The notes below the pieces were generated by a model. The model was not told where the DNA came from, searched no databases, and worked only from the letters and a program-made list of their open reading frames with translations. A DNA stretch of 23,749 bases from Bacillota bacterium (GTDB lineage: Bacteria > Bacillota > Clostridia > Acetivibrionales > DSM-1351): the NCBI GenBank assembly GCA_023444055.1, contig JAEZRV010000046.1, positions 1-23,749 of the forward strand, read 5' to 3'. Below are positions 15,973-23,485 of this stretch, piece by piece. The stretch's first letter is position 1. Each line of letters begins with the position of its first letter. A program made the position numbers and the translations under genes.

Positions 15973-16491
15973 ATGAAACATTATATAAAAGTAGTTATTT
16001 TAATTTATTTATCACTCTTTTTAGTTAGCTGTGGTACTGATAAAATAGGTTCTGAGCAGAGTATTAAAGAGAGTGAAACAAGTACACCGAGTCAAAAAAG
16101 CAGTGAAACATCAGTTACAAAGAAACCGTCAGTAACAATAAATTGCTATTATGATGAACCTGCTTCAATTAAAGATAAAAATGTTATTGTTTTAGGTGAT
16201 GTGTTAAAAAATGAGTATGTTGAAGTAATTATTCAAGGCAAAGTTATTGATTTTGAATATATAAATTTAAAATTTGACAGTTCCACAAATAAACTTATAG
16301 AGGAAGGGCTAAAAAATAAATACAGTAGTCTGGAAAATAAGACTATAGTTATAAGAACAAATTTACCTGAGGGAATTCCCTCTGAAAAAATTAAATGGAA
16401 GAGTGCAACAGGTAAAGAATATAATTATATAATCAGTGACTATGGCTTAGGTGATGCAAAAAATACAGAGAAGGTATTTTCTCTGGAATAG
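15973..16491 (+). CDS. Small lipoprotein, unknown function
   Basis: This is a 172-residue predicted lipoprotein. The signal 'MKHYIKVVILIYLSLFLVSC' ends in a lipobox with Cys20, and a Ser/Thr/Lys/Glu linker runs to about residue 55. A beta-rich domain of about 110 residues follows ('SVTINCYYDEP', 'VIVLGDVLKNEYVEVIIQGKV', 'IVIRTNLPEGIPSEKIKWKSATGKEYNY'). I recognise no family. The ribosome binding site TAGGAGCG precedes the ATG at normal distance. A second lipoprotein gene starts 72 bp later, probably in the same transcript, and both domains have similar size and strand pattern without clear sequence repeats between them. The two may be related surface proteins. Confidence 0.7.
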   Translation: MKHYIKVVILIYLSLFLVSCGTDKIGSEQSIKESETSTPSQKSSETSVTKKPSVTINCYYDEPASIKDKNVIVLGDVLKNEYVEVIIQGKVIDFEYINLKFDSSTNKLIEEGLKNKYSSLENKTIVIRTNLPEGIPSEKIKWKSATGKEYNYIISDYGLGDAKNTEKVFSLE

Positions 16492-16562
16492 ATAATGGAT
16501 ATAGGCGGGCTGTAAAGTGTTTCTAGGTGGTAAAAAAACCCAGATGAGCTTGGGGTGTAGAT

Positions 16563-17069
16563 ATGAAAAGAATTGCTTTTTTAACTGCAATGATGTTGAT
16601 TTGCACATTACTTTTTGGATGTAAAGGTGAATTATCTGAACCTCCTGAGATAAAGGTCACATGTGATGGAACGGAAATACCTTACGTTATTGGACTGAAT
16701 AAGTGGGGCGGCTCTGCATATGACAGAGAAGATACCTTTCATACAATAATGAAATCAAAAACAGAGATTCCATATATCAAGCAGGAAAAAGAAATCCAAA
16801 TTGAGTTTTTGGGTTCGATGCCTGATTCTACTAAGTTAGAAGATTTTATATTGAATAGTGATGGAAATAAAAAATTTAATGATACAGTAAAGCCGGAAAC
16901 AATACCGATAAGATTTAGCGATAAAAAGGGAAAGTTTATCTTTTCACAAAATTATGCTTCTATGCTTAGCTCCAGTAAAAAAGATGTATCTATTAGGGGA
17001 TTCCGCCTGATTTGTAAGTGGGGAGAGGATGAATGTGAGTATGCGTTTATAATCAGAGACGATGATTAA
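16563..17069 (+). CDS. Small lipoprotein, unknown function (second of a pair)
   Basis: This is a 168-residue predicted lipoprotein with signal 'MKRIAFLTAMMLICTLLFGC' (lipobox LFGC, Cys20). The rest is predicted mostly beta ('PEIKVTCDGTEIPYVIGLNKWGG', 'IQIEFLGSMPDSTKLEDFILN', 'FRLICKWGEDECEYAFIIRDD'). The end, 'G(F)RLICKWGEDECEYAFII', resembles the close of a small Ig-like fold carrying a Cys pair. No family is recognised. The upstream site is weak (TGGGG, 11 bases before ATG), which with the short gap to the previous gene suggests cotranscription. The 72-bp gap contains a G-rich/C-rich stretch but no convincing terminator. Confidence 0.68.
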   Translation: MKRIAFLTAMMLICTLLFGCKGELSEPPEIKVTCDGTEIPYVIGLNKWGGSAYDREDTFHTIMKSKTEIPYIKQEKEIQIEFLGSMPDSTKLEDFILNSDGNKKFNDTVKPETIPIRFSDKKGKFIFSQNYASMLSSSKKDVSIRGFRLICKWGEDECEYAFIIRDDD

Positions 17070-17110
17070 GCCATATTCAAAGCTATATTCTTAAAGCATG
17101 AAGCTATACA

Positions 17111-17162
17111 TATTAATATATTGTAAAGCATAAGATGTATTTATTAACATATTGTAAAACAT
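17111..17162. repeat. Two 21-nt direct repeats, 31-bp period
   Basis: Positions 17111-17131 and 17142-17162 share 19 of 21 bases (core ATATTGTAAA). They are in the 279-bp gap between the second lipoprotein gene and the nitroreductase gene, upstream of its promoter. They could be regulator half-sites three helical turns apart or chance AT-rich duplication. Confidence 0.45.
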
Positions 17163-17265
17163 ATTAATTTGTTTGGAATGATTTATCAAATATAACATAG
17201 CAAGATGACGGCAAAAAAACAATTTATAAAAAAAGGTTTAACTTATATCTAATCAGGGTAAGTTA

Positions 17266-17294
17266 TTGGTAATTAGATTTAGAATACCTATAAA
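17266..17294 (+). promoter_or_regulatory. Putative sigma-A promoter of the nitroreductase gene
   Basis: TTGGTA (17266-17271) and TATAAA (17289-17294) are spaced by 17 nt, about 55 bp before the start codon. Confidence 0.55.
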
Positions 17295-17348
17295 TAAAAT
17301 AGTAAAAAGTATTGCAACATTGTTAACAAAAAGAAGGAGGACAATAGC

Positions 17349-17921
17349 ATGAAAATCTTAGAAACATTAAAAGAAAGAAGAACATATTATGACATTAACA
17401 AGGAATTACCAATAGATGAGATAAAGGTATTTGACCTAGTAGAAAAGGCTACCGAATTAGTACCAGACGCATTTAACATGAAGAGCTCAAGAGTCGTCGT
17501 TGTAACAGGGGAAAAGCAAGATACACTGTGGGATAACATTTATGATGTGTTCGAAGGCAAGGTTCCTAGAGAAAAAATAGATAGTTTTAAAAAGGGATAC
17601 GGAACAATTCTTTACTTCATTGACCAAAATGTTGTCAAAGGTTTACAAAATCAATTTCCAATATATGCACAAAGGTTTCCAGAGTGGGCTTCTCAATCAT
17701 CAGGAATGCTTCAAATAAGTATATGGAGCGGTTTAAAAGAATTAGGGATTGGTGCATCACTTCAGCATTACAATCCTGTTATTGATGAAATGGTTAAAAA
17801 AATGTTTGATATACCAGAAAGCTATTTATTAAATGCACAGATGCCATTTGGTGGAATCGGGTCTCATCCAGATCAAAAACCAGCTGAAGATATTTCTAAG
17901 AGGGTTATGATAGTAAAATAA
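17349..17921 (+). CDS. Nitroreductase family protein (Frm2/Hbn1-like)
   Basis: This is a 190-residue FMN-dependent oxidoreductase of the nitroreductase superfamily. It shows the family start 'LETLKERRTYYDI', with the arginines that hold the FMN phosphate, then 'AFNMKSSRVVVV'. 'SSGMLQISIWSGLKELGIGASLQHYNP' forms the second flavin-binding region, and 'QMPFGGIGSHPDQKPAED' is the C-terminal loop. The compact length and the 'FNMKSSR' and 'GASLQHYNP' signatures point to the Frm2/Hbn1-like branch, linked in yeast to fatty-acid and redox stress signalling. In clostridia the substrate is unknown (nitroaromatics or quinones are usual guesses). The start is fixed by the strong AAGGAGG. It is monocistronic, with a promoter at 17266-17294 and a hairpin beyond the stop. 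Confidence 0.88.
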   Translation: MKILETLKERRTYYDINKELPIDEIKVFDLVEKATELVPDAFNMKSSRVVVVTGEKQDTLWDNIYDVFEGKVPREKIDSFKKGYGTILYFIDQNVVKGLQNQFPIYAQRFPEWASQSSGMLQISIWSGLKELGIGASLQHYNPVIDEMVKKMFDIPESYLLNAQMPFGGIGSHPDQKPAEDISKRVMIVK

Positions 17922-18030
17922 TATACAGTAAAATTAGTAAGTCAGCCTAAGAACTATAATAAAAGTTTAACTTGTATATTTATTAAAGTTTTATGGGATT
18001 ATAAAAAATTATTAATTAACCAATTATACA

Positions 18031-18070
18031 TGAGACCTTCTATAATTTTGTACAATCATAGTAGGTCTCA
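18031..18070. terminator. Hairpin between nitroreductase and DUF1801 genes
   Basis: TGAGACCTTCTAT (18031-18043) and ATAGTAGGTCTCA (18058-18070) pair at 12 of 13 positions around a 14-nt loop. It lies 110 bp after the nitroreductase stop and 46 bp before the next start. Neither strand has a classic T run, so besides a weak terminator it may be an operator or an RNA element in the leader of the next gene. Confidence 0.45.
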
Positions 18071-18116
18071 AATTATATCATGGAGAGATACTTGATTAAA
18101 GGGCGGTGCTTTGTAT

Positions 18117-18512
18117 ATGGAAGAACATAAAACTACCATTACCACAATTGATGAGTACATTTTGCAATTTCAAGTTGAAGTTCAGGCTATCTTACAGAGA
18201 TTGAGGCAAGTCATAAAGGAAACGGCTCCAGAAGCTGAAGAAAAAATCAGCTATCAGATGCCTACATTTTATTTGTATGGCAACCTGGTTCATTTTGCTG
18301 CGTATAAAAACCATATAGGATTCTACCCAACTCCTACTGGAATAGAGGCCTTCAAAAAAGAATTATCCGTTTATAAAGGAGCAAAAGGGTCGGTACAGTT
18401 TCCTATAGACAAACCGCTGCCGTTTGAACTGATAAGAGAGATTGTAAAATATAGAGTTGATGAAAACATAAGAAAAGCAGAATATAAATCAGAAAAGAAG
18501 AAAAATAGATAA
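18117..18512 (+). CDS. DUF1801 protein (YdhG/iron-chaperone-like)
   Basis: This 131-residue protein belongs to the DUF1801 family. 'IDEYILQFQVEVQAILQRLRQVIKETAPEAEEKISYQMPTFYLYG' followed by 'LVHFAAYKNHIGFYPTPTGIEAFKKEL' and 'SVQFPIDKPLPFELIREIVKYRVDE' is the typical full-length pattern. Family members include B. subtilis Fra/YdhG, proposed as a frataxin-like iron chaperone; whether this one binds iron is not shown. I place the start at the ATG at 18117, ten bases after AAGGGCGG; a TTG at 18111 would be closer than ideal. Just after the stop comes a 24-nt tandem repeat with a 29-codon ORF, then the DUF1905 gene. The pairing of DUF1801 and DUF1905 genes suggests a two-gene unit. Confidence 0.83.
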   Translation: MEEHKTTITTIDEYILQFQVEVQAILQRLRQVIKETAPEAEEKISYQMPTFYLYGNLVHFAAYKNHIGFYPTPTGIEAFKKELSVYKGAKGSVQFPIDKPLPFELIREIVKYRVDENIRKAEYKSEKKKNR

Positions 18513-18520
18513 CAACAGAA

Positions 18521-18610
18521 ATGAAAAGCAAAAATGAAAAGCGAAATGAAAACCGAGATGAAAAGCGAAATGAAAACCGGGATGAAAAGCGAAATGGAAA
18601 AAAGAACTAG
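18521..18610 (+). repeat. 24-nt tandem repeat forming a 29-codon ORF between DUF1801 and DUF1905 genes
   Basis: Two full units (18536-18559, 18560-18583) differ at one base, with a partial third unit to about 18601. Each unit encodes EKRNENRD in the frame opened by the ATG at 18521 and closed by TAG at 18608-18610 (29 residues, all charged or polar). No ribosome binding site is visible for that ATG, so translation is doubtful. The repeat is purine-rich on the coding strand, like the RKSGS-coding repeat at 3741-3800. Confidence 0.8.
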
Positions 18611-18624
18611 AGGAGCTGCCAAAT

Positions 18625-18891
18625 ATGAGCAAGTTATACGAATTTGAAGCGGAGATAAAAAAGGTCCCTGATATTGATGGTGCATATATAGAAATACCTT
18701 TTGATGTAAAGGAGGAGTTTGGAAAAGGTAGAGTACCTGTTATCGCTACCTTTGATGGTGAACCGTACGAAGGCAGTCTTGTTAAGATGAAAACGCCCTG
18801 CCATATAATTGGAATAAGGAAAGAAATAAGAGCCAAAATCGGTAAACAGCCTGGAGATATAATCAAGGTAACAATTAAAGAGAGAGTGTAA
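18625..18891 (+). CDS. DUF1905 domain protein
   Basis: This is an 88-residue protein matching the whole DUF1905 domain: 'YEFEAEIKKVPDIDGAYIEIPFDVKEEFGKGRVPVIATFDGEPYEGSLVKMKTPCHIIGIRKEIRAKIGKQPGDIIKVTIKE'. It is a small cytoplasmic beta-barrel of unknown function, often fused or adjacent to YdeI/OmdA-type or DUF1801 domains, as here. The GxxxxxIRKEIRAKIGKQPGD segment resembles the swapped-hairpin/AbrB-like fold. The start follows AGAGGAG. It is probably cotranscribed with the DUF1801 gene. Confidence 0.83.
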   Translation: MSKLYEFEAEIKKVPDIDGAYIEIPFDVKEEFGKGRVPVIATFDGEPYEGSLVKMKTPCHIIGIRKEIRAKIGKQPGDIIKVTIKERV

Positions 18892-18999
18892 AAAAGCTTG
18901 GTTTCTTCGTTACAATTTCGTAAGGAAAATATAATATGTAATTAATGTTATATATGGTAAAATTAAAATTGGTTCAAAAAAGATAAGTTAGGAGCAGTT

Positions 19000-21900
19000 A
19001 TGAAAAAGTATATTACCAAATGTATAACAGCAATACTTCTTTTAGGTTTCCTGTGTTTGCAATTACCTATTACTTCCACTGTAGCTGCGGAAAGTAACAT
19101 AAAGGCAGATATAAATTTTAACTGGAAGGCTAACCTAAATCATGTATCATACAATTATAACAGTGTGGTGTACGGTAAGGGTTTATATGTGGCAGTTGGC
19201 GATAATGGCATTATTTCAGTATCAAAGAATTTGAAAAAGTGGGATAACATAGTGATAGATAACCTAAATAAATTCCATGATTTGCAGGGCAGTTTTGAAA
19301 CAGTTCTTTTTAATGGAGAAACCTTTGTTGCAGCCGGAGAAAGAGATATTGTTACCTCGAAGGACGGTTATCATTGGAGTAAACTCAAGAGTGATAACTT
19401 TAGAGAAGCATTTGGCGATGATACTCTAATATTTGGTGGTATTTCGAAGGGTAAAGTTTTTGTGCTAGTGGGATTAGGAATCCTTGCATATTCATATAAT
19501 GGTATAGACTGGAAAAATAATTCGAAATATTATTGTTTAAATCAAAGTTCAATGAATTATTCTGGCTCTGAATTCTGCAATATCATAAATGCTGGAGAAA
19601 AATTAATTACGGTTTCAAGCGAGTACAATGATGACGGCTATGGTATAAAAGAATGCTCAATACATACTTCAAAAGATGGAGTTAAATGGGATAAAGAGAA
19701 ATTATCTATTTCTGAAAAAGGTCGTTCAAATTCGCTGTTCTATGATGCTGGAAAGTACTATGTTTCATATTACAGCTATAATGAAGATAAAACATATATA
19801 TATGAATCTTCTGATTTGAAACAGTGGAAAAAATCAGAAGCCACATTAGATAGAGAATTATTCAGTATAGGTAACAAAAAATACAAGCTTGGAGATGGAA
19901 TTTACAGCTATCAGAGCGACAAAGGGTTTAATGCTGAATATAAAACAACTGGCAGTGATAGTATTAGTGCTATTTGTGAGGGCAAGGGTAAGGCTGTAGC
20001 TGTAGGTAATAATGGACTAATTGTATATTCTGAGAATATTGAAAAAGGAACATGGAATAGCCATGGTTCACAGCCATTTAAATGTATAAATTCTGCTGCT
20101 ACAAATAAAAACTGCATAGTAGCCGTTGGACAGGGTGGTCAGATAACAAGAAGTAAAAGTGGTGAAAATTGGTCTAAAAGTATGACTAATATTACTAAAA
20201 CACTGAATAGCGTTATTTATGACGGAGAAAGCTTTATCGCTGTAGGCGATGCTGGTACAATAGTAACCTCAAGAGGTGGGGATACATGGACTGCCCTCAC
20301 TTCGATAACACAAAATAATTTGCTTACAATTAAAAAATTAAATAATAATTACATAGCAGTAGGAGAAAATTCTACAATTCTTTCCTCTAAGGATGGTAAA
20401 GTATGGACTTTGGCTTATGGTGTTGAAAAGGGTGAGAATATTCGAAATGTAGAGCCTATCAGAGGAGTGACCTTTAAGGATAATGTCTATTATGCAATTG
20501 GTTACAATAGTTCTACTGTATATACTTCATCAGATGCAGTCAATTGGAAAGAGAGTTCTAAACTCAGCAATTCTGGATATTCTGATTTGATATTCTATAA
20601 AGGTAGATTTGTGTTAACAGGCAGCAAAGAAGCTATTTCATTAGATATGAAAACTGAAACAACCATTAAAAATGATTTCACCAGTTACAATTCAACCATA
20701 TTTAAGATTAGTGCTTTAAAGAATTTTCTGCTAAAGGGCATCGATAATGGCAGTATTCTATATTCCCCAGATGGACTTTCATGGAATAGTGCAGGTAATT
20801 CTGGTACACAAGACAAAACTAATTGTTTTGTTGAATTTAAAGGGAAAATCTATGGTTTTACAGAGAACGGAGCAATAATTAGTGGTTCTTTGAAAGGCAG
20901 TATAGCAGAAGCATCTGATGTTACAGCTATTCGCTATAGGAATAAATCTGGTGCAGTAAAAAACATGACTCTTCTAAAGCAACCTATATTCAGAAACAAT
21001 ACCATTTTATTGTCCCTTGATACGATAGGTAATCTGATCGACTGCCAAAACAGCTATGATAAAAGCAAGAAAACGGCGCAAGCAAGTATTGCTAAGAGAA
21101 ATATCAAATTTACAATAAACTCAACAACTGCTCTAGTAAACGGCAAAAAGATAACAATGAAGAATAAAGCAGAGCTAAGTGGAAACTCAGTCTATGTGCC
21201 AGCAGAAATAACTTTTAAAGCCTTGGGCTATACTTTTAACTATGACAGCTTTAAAAGAAAGATTTCTACAACTACAGACGACACTCAAACAAATAAATCT
21301 TTAACGTACAAGCCGATAAATATAAAAAATAGCGATAAAAACACTAGTTTCAAATCAATTAGCTATAATAAGAAAACATTTGTTGCTGTTGCAGATAATG
21401 GAAATAATAGTGTTGTATTTACTTCAAAGGATGGTGTAAACTGGGATAGAACCACTACTATTAAAGATGGACATTTTTCAAAAGTATTGTGGAATGGGAA
21501 ACGGTTTATTGCTGCGGGAGGTACAACAAGTAATTTACTTACAGTAAAGACGCTAGTTTATATATCAGAAGATGGACTCAAATGGAAAAAGCTTGAGGAT
21601 GTTCCAGATGGGGAATACATATGTGACGGAGTTGTAGGAGCTAGTGGACAGACTGATGATGAAAATTACTGTGGTAACTCATTAAAGAAAACAATATTAG
21701 TATCACGCCAAGGGATTATACTTTCTTCTGATAATGGACTTGTTTGGAAAAAGTCATTTGCAGCAAAAACAGATAATTGGTTTTTCACTTGCTGGTATAA
21801 AGGTACTTTTTATGCTACAGGCAGAGATAAAGGAGCAGTATATTCGTCAACTAATGGACTTAAATGGACTGTCAATAAAACCAAAATGTCAATAAGCAGA

Positions 21901-22233
21901 TTATTCAGCTCAGGTGGTAAATTGTGGGCTATCAATGATAAAAATAATTTTGGTAATATATACAGAACAAGTAACGGGAAAGATTGGGAATACATGTGCA
22001 GGGTACACAATTCTAATATTAGTAGAATAGTCTGCATTAATAAAAGCTATATAGTAATGGGTCAGAATGTAAGCTCAGGGAGCCCAGACTTTGCGATGGT
22101 GTCAAAAACCGGTGACATATGGGAAAATGCGGTTATTCCTTCGAATATTGGATATGAAGTGGATACTGTTCATTATGGAAAGCTGACAATTGTAGCAACT
22201 GGGGTAGGTATGTTTACACTGGAGGCTAAGTGA
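19000..22233 (+). CDS. Large secreted beta-propeller protein with copper-amine-oxidase-N-type domain
   Basis: This is a 1077-residue exported protein. The signal peptide runs to about Ala30 ('TSTVAA/ES'). Most of the rest is built of short repeats of the type 'G..(F/Y)(V/I)AVG..G.I..S.DG..W', as in BNR/Asp-box and Ycf48-like propellers; examples are 'SKDGYHWSKL', 'SRGGDTWTAL', 'SKDGKVWTLA', 'SPDGLSWNSA', 'SKDGVNWDRT' and 'SEDGLKWKKL'. Residues about 643-757 are different: 'LVNGKKITMKNKAELSGNSVYVPAEITFKALGYTFNYD' is the copper amine oxidase N-terminal (stalk) domain common in clostridial wall proteins. It thus separates two propeller halves. No cell-wall anchor is seen at the C-terminus, and sialidase catalytic residues are not evident, so I do not call it a sialidase. 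It is probably a surface or secreted binding or scaffold protein. The start follows TTAGGAG. Confidence 0.82.
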   Translation: MKKYITKCITAILLLGFLCLQLPITSTVAAESNIKADINFNWKANLNHVSYNYNSVVYGKGLYVAVGDNGIISVSKNLKKWDNIVIDNLNKFHDLQGSFETVLFNGETFVAAGERDIVTSKDGYHWSKLKSDNFREAFGDDTLIFGGISKGKVFVLVGLGILAYSYNGIDWKNNSKYYCLNQSSMNYSGSEFCNIINAGEKLITVSSEYNDDGYGIKECSIHTSKDGVKWDKEKLSISEKGRSNSLFYDAGKYYVSYYSYNEDKTYIYESSDLKQWKKSEATLDRELFSIGNKKYKLGDGIYSYQSDKGFNAEYKTTGSDSISAICEGKGKAVAVGNNGLIVYSENIEKGTWNSHGSQPFKCINSAATNKNCIVAVGQGGQITRSKSGENWSKSMTNITKTLNSVIYDGESFIAVGDAGTIVTSRGGDTWTALTSITQNNLLTIKKLNNNYIAVGENSTILSSKDGKVWTLAYGVEKGENIRNVEPIRGVTFKDNVYYAIGYNSSTVYTSSDAVNWKESSKLSNSGYSDLIFYKGRFVLTGSKEAISLDMKTETTIKNDFTSYNSTIFKISALKNFLLKGIDNGSILYSPDGLSWNSAGNSGTQDKTNCFVEFKGKIYGFTENGAIISGSLKGSIAEASDVTAIRYRNKSGAVKNMTLLKQPIFRNNTILLSLDTIGNLIDCQNSYDKSKKTAQASIAKRNIKFTINSTTALVNGKKITMKNKAELSGNSVYVPAEITFKALGYTFNYDSFKRKISTTTDDTQTNKSLTYKPINIKNSDKNTSFKSISYNKKTFVAVADNGNNSVVFTSKDGVNWDRTTTIKDGHFSKVLWNGKRFIAAGGTTSNLLTVKTLVYISEDGLKWKKLEDVPDGEYICDGVVGASGQTDDENYCGNSLKKTILVSRQGIILSSDNGLVWKKSFAAKTDNWFFTCWYKGTFYATGRDKGAVYSSTNGLKWTVNKTKMSISRLFSSGGKLWAINDKNNFGNIYRTSNGKDWEYMCRVHNSNISRIVCINKSYIVMGQNVSSGSPDFAMVSKTGDIWENAVIPSNIGYEVDTVHYGKLTIVATGVGMFTLEAK

Positions 22234-22357
22234 AAGATTTTTATGCATCAAAAGTAAAATTACTAACATCATCCTCCCATTTAATCCACTTAAGGAACTA
22301 TGCATTAATAAATATAATTATTTTTTTGCAATTTTTATAGTGCAAATTATTCAAATA

Positions 22358-22366
22358 TGATACAAT
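22358..22366 (+). promoter_or_regulatory. Possible extended -10 promoter of asnA
   Basis: TGATACAAT (TG at 22358-22359, -10 box 22361-22366) is an extended -10 motif 74 bp before the asnA start. No good -35 box lies at the right distance, as is usual for extended -10 promoters. Confidence 0.4.
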
Positions 22367-22439
22367 GTCTGTTAATAACATTTAATAATTAAAAAAAATT
22401 GTAATTAAATAACTAGCGGTAATAGTGGGAGGGTAGACT

Positions 22440-23450
22440 ATGAGTAACCTTTTTAAATCAGATGGATATAAGTCTAGTTTGGATATTCGCATGACAGAAG
22501 TTGCAATTAAACAAACTAAGGACTTTTTTGAAGATGAGCTTGCCAAGGAATTAAACTTAACTAGAGTTTCAGCACCTTTATTTGTTAAACCTGAAACTGG
22601 ATTAAATGATAATCTAAATGGTGTAGAAAGACCTGTTTCTTTTGATGTAAAAGGTATAGGCGGAGATACAGTTGAGATTGTGCATTCACTTGCAAAGTGG
22701 AAGAGAATGGCTCTCAAGCGTTATGGATTTAATGCTGGAGAAGGTCTTTATACAGATATGAATGCTGTTAGAAGAGATGAAGATTTAGACAATATGCATT
22801 CAGTATATGTTGATCAATGGGACTGGGAAAGAATAGTTCAAAAAAGTGAAAGAAATGAAGATACATTAAAGGAAATTGTAAAAAAGATTTATTCTGTATT
22901 CAAGAAAACTGAAGCATATTTGGCAGGATTATATCCTGAACTAAAGCCTATTTTACCTGAAGAAATTTTCTTTGTTACAACTCAGGAATTAGAAGACATG
23001 TATCCTACATTGACTCCAAAAGAAAGAGAACACGCTTTAGCTAGAGAAAAGAAAGCTATATTTATCATGAAAATAGGTGATTTGCTCAAATCTGGAATCA
23101 AACACGATGGAAGAGCACCTGACTATGATGATTGGTCATTGAATGGAGATATTGTTTTCTATTATCCAGTGCTTGATATAGCTTTTGAAGTATCATCTAT
23201 GGGTATCAGAGTAGATGAGAATTCACTTATTGAACAGCTCAAGAAGGCTGAATGTGAAGACAGAAAGAAATTTAAATTCCACAAGGATATTATTAACAAA
23301 GAACTTCCTTACACAATAGGTGGAGGAATTGGTCAGTCAAGAATTTGTATGTTCTTTTTAAGAAAAGCTCATATAGGAGAAGTTCAGTCTTCTGTGTGGA
23401 GCGACGAAATGTTTGAAGAATGTTCAAAGAACAATATTGAATTGTTATAA
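22440..23450 (+). CDS. asnA: Aspartate--ammonia ligase (asparagine synthetase A)
   Basis: This is a full-length 336-residue AsnA, which makes asparagine from aspartate, ammonia and ATP through an aspartyl-AMP intermediate. It is a class II tRNA-synthetase-like enzyme. Conserved stretches include 'LNLTRVSAPLFV', 'GLNDNLNGVERPVSFD', 'VEIVHSLAKWKR', 'GLYTDMNAVRRDEDLDNMHSVYVDQWDWE', 'DGRAPDYDDW.LNGDI' and the C-terminal motif-3-like 'PYTIGGGIGQSRICMFFL', whose Arg contacts ATP. The start follows GGGAGGG. It is monocistronic, with a possible extended -10 promoter, and it converges with the putative structured RNA on the other strand. The family is usually regulated by asparagine or nitrogen state; no T-box or known leader is seen here. 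Confidence 0.97.
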   Translation: MSNLFKSDGYKSSLDIRMTEVAIKQTKDFFEDELAKELNLTRVSAPLFVKPETGLNDNLNGVERPVSFDVKGIGGDTVEIVHSLAKWKRMALKRYGFNAGEGLYTDMNAVRRDEDLDNMHSVYVDQWDWERIVQKSERNEDTLKEIVKKIYSVFKKTEAYLAGLYPELKPILPEEIFFVTTQELEDMYPTLTPKEREHALAREKKAIFIMKIGDLLKSGIKHDGRAPDYDDWSLNGDIVFYYPVLDIAFEVSSMGIRVDENSLIEQLKKAECEDRKKFKFHKDIINKELPYTIGGGIGQSRICMFFLRKAHIGEVQSSVWSDEMFEECSKNNIELL

Positions 23451-23485
23451 TTAAAAACATTACCGTTATCTGAGATATCAACGGT
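23451..23485 (-). terminator. Terminator-like hairpin at the 3' end of the minus-strand RNA candidate
   Basis: On the minus strand ACCGTT and AACGGT (within 23485-23462) pair around a 12-nt loop, extendable by AT/AT pairs with a bulge. The sequence AATGTTTTTAATT follows (T run opposite 23457-23453). On the plus strand no T run follows the stem, so it mainly terminates leftward transcription, although it also sits just behind the asnA stop. Confidence 0.6.

Noticed and set aside
17111..17162. CRISPR-like direct repeats
   Set aside because: Only two 21-nt imperfect copies with a 10-bp gap in very AT-rich DNA; no spacers and no cas genes.
18371..18866. Two overlapping minus-strand ORFs rich in Phe/His/Ala, looking like membrane proteins
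   Set aside because: They are reverse-strand readings of the DUF1801/DUF1905 genes and the purine tandem repeat; the apparent FHFAFHLG repeats come from that repeat, and there is no ribosome binding site.
19000..22233. Sialidase call from the Asp-box-like repeats
   Set aside because: The repeats alone are also found in Ycf48-like and other propellers, and the Arg triad and catalytic Tyr/Glu arrangement of sialidases could not be identified.
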